A stretch of 5,463 nt of DNA from Patulibacter sp. Lineage in GTDB: Bacteria; Actinomycetota; Thermoleophilia; Solirubrobacterales; Solirubrobacteraceae. The stretch is taken from positions 1 to 5,463 of the forward strand of contig JAVHXX010000303.1 in assembly GCA_031119595.1 (NCBI GenBank), written 5' to 3'. This document shows positions 5,316 through 5,463 of the stretch, piece after piece (position 1 is the stretch's first letter; each line of letters starts with the position of its first letter). The notes beneath the pieces were generated by a model. That model worked only from the letters and a program-made list of their open reading frames with translations. It had not been told where the DNA came from and ran no database searches. The position numbers were made by a program, and so were the translations under genes.

Positions 5316-5350
5316 CTGAGGCCCGCCACCGTGCGGGCCTCAGTCGTTCT
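5316..5350 (+). terminator. Rho-independent terminator of tRNA-Thr
   Basis: An 11-bp perfect stem (CTGAGGCCCGC 5316-5326 with GCGGGCCTCAG 5333-5343) closes a 6-nt CACCGT loop and is followed by the T-rich TCGTTCT (5344-5350). It is the only classical intrinsic terminator in the window and lies 31 bases after the tRNA. Confidence 0.85.
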
Positions 5351-5359
5351 AGGTCCGCC

Positions 5360-5399
5360 AGGACAACTACAGGACAATTCGGGCTGTCCTGCGTGTCCT
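5360..5399. repeat. AGGACA / TGTCCT direct and inverted repeat cluster
   Basis: AGGACA occurs at 5360-5365 and 5371-5376, and its inverse TGTCCT at 5385-5390 and 5394-5399. The inner pair extends to a 7-bp inverted repeat (CAGGACA 5370-5376, TGTCCTG 5385-5391) around ATTCGGGC. Such nested sites can be bound by a dimeric regulator or an integrase. No reading frame over 5351-5463 gives a recognisable protein, so the rest of this end region appears non-coding or the edge of something to the right. Confidence 0.5.
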
Positions 5400-5463
5400 A
5401 TCGACGCGACCGTGCAGGCTGCGTTTCCGGGCTCCACGCACAGGATCCCCCGCGTTCCGCGTA

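Noticed and set aside
5240..5437. Minus-strand 65-residue frame ending in RRWDLNPRPLHYE
   Set aside because: It reads the antisense of the tRNA T arm and anticodon arm and crosses the terminator. This peptide ending is a well-known false protein from tRNA genes.
5285..5463. Definite attL or prophage boundary
   Set aside because: Only the repeats and the tRNA position hint at it. No integrase, no duplicated tRNA end and no composition shift can be shown within the window, so it is kept as a hypothesis only.
1..5463. CRISPR array, insertion sequence, toxin-antitoxin, riboswitch or new defence system
   Set aside because: I searched by eye for regular spaced repeats, transposase motifs, terminal inverted repeats and long structured leaders and found none.

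Overview
The window is GC-rich and gene-dense, with G or C at most third codon positions. It reads as chromosomal DNA of a high-GC actinobacterium. The clamp-loader delta-prime subunit keeps its HPDL, Walker B-like and SRC motifs but has none of the zinc-binding cysteines. From memory this resembles Thermoleophilia/Solirubrobacterales (Patulibacter- or Conexibacter-like) proteins, but that placement is an inference.

Layout: the left half is read rightward. It holds the 3' end of rarA/mgsA (1-410), a complete holB-like DNA polymerase III delta-prime gene (476-1666), and a multi-pass membrane protein of the lysylphosphatidylglycerol synthase TM-region/flippase-like family (1722-2645). The middle and right part is read leftward and meets the first group at about 2646-2673. 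In transcription order it holds a Ser/Thr/Ala-rich lipoprotein with a DUF4352-like domain (4956-4243), a membrane-anchored extracellular beta-propeller-like protein (4175-3192) and a DUF1304-type four-helix membrane protein (3162-2674). A rightward tRNA-Thr(CGT) at 5213-5284 is followed by a strong intrinsic terminator. The last ~110 bases carry no convincing gene but hold a small cluster of direct and inverted AGGACA/TGTCCT repeats.

Function: rarA and holB both belong to DNA replication and its repair at stalled forks. The four other proteins are predicted to sit in or on the membrane, and none has a role that can be stated from sequence alone. No operon-level pathway joins the two groups.

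Expression signals: holB, the propeller gene and the DUF1304 gene have no good Shine-Dalgarno. Each has a -10-like hexamer ending exactly 6 nt before its ATG, which is the geometry of leaderless transcripts. The lipoprotein gene instead has a GAGGAA ribosome site and a separate upstream promoter. I see no CRISPR array, insertion sequence, toxin-antitoxin pair, defence system or biosynthetic cluster. The window looks like ordinary core chromosome, with the repeat cluster beyond the tRNA as the only hint of a possible accessory boundary.
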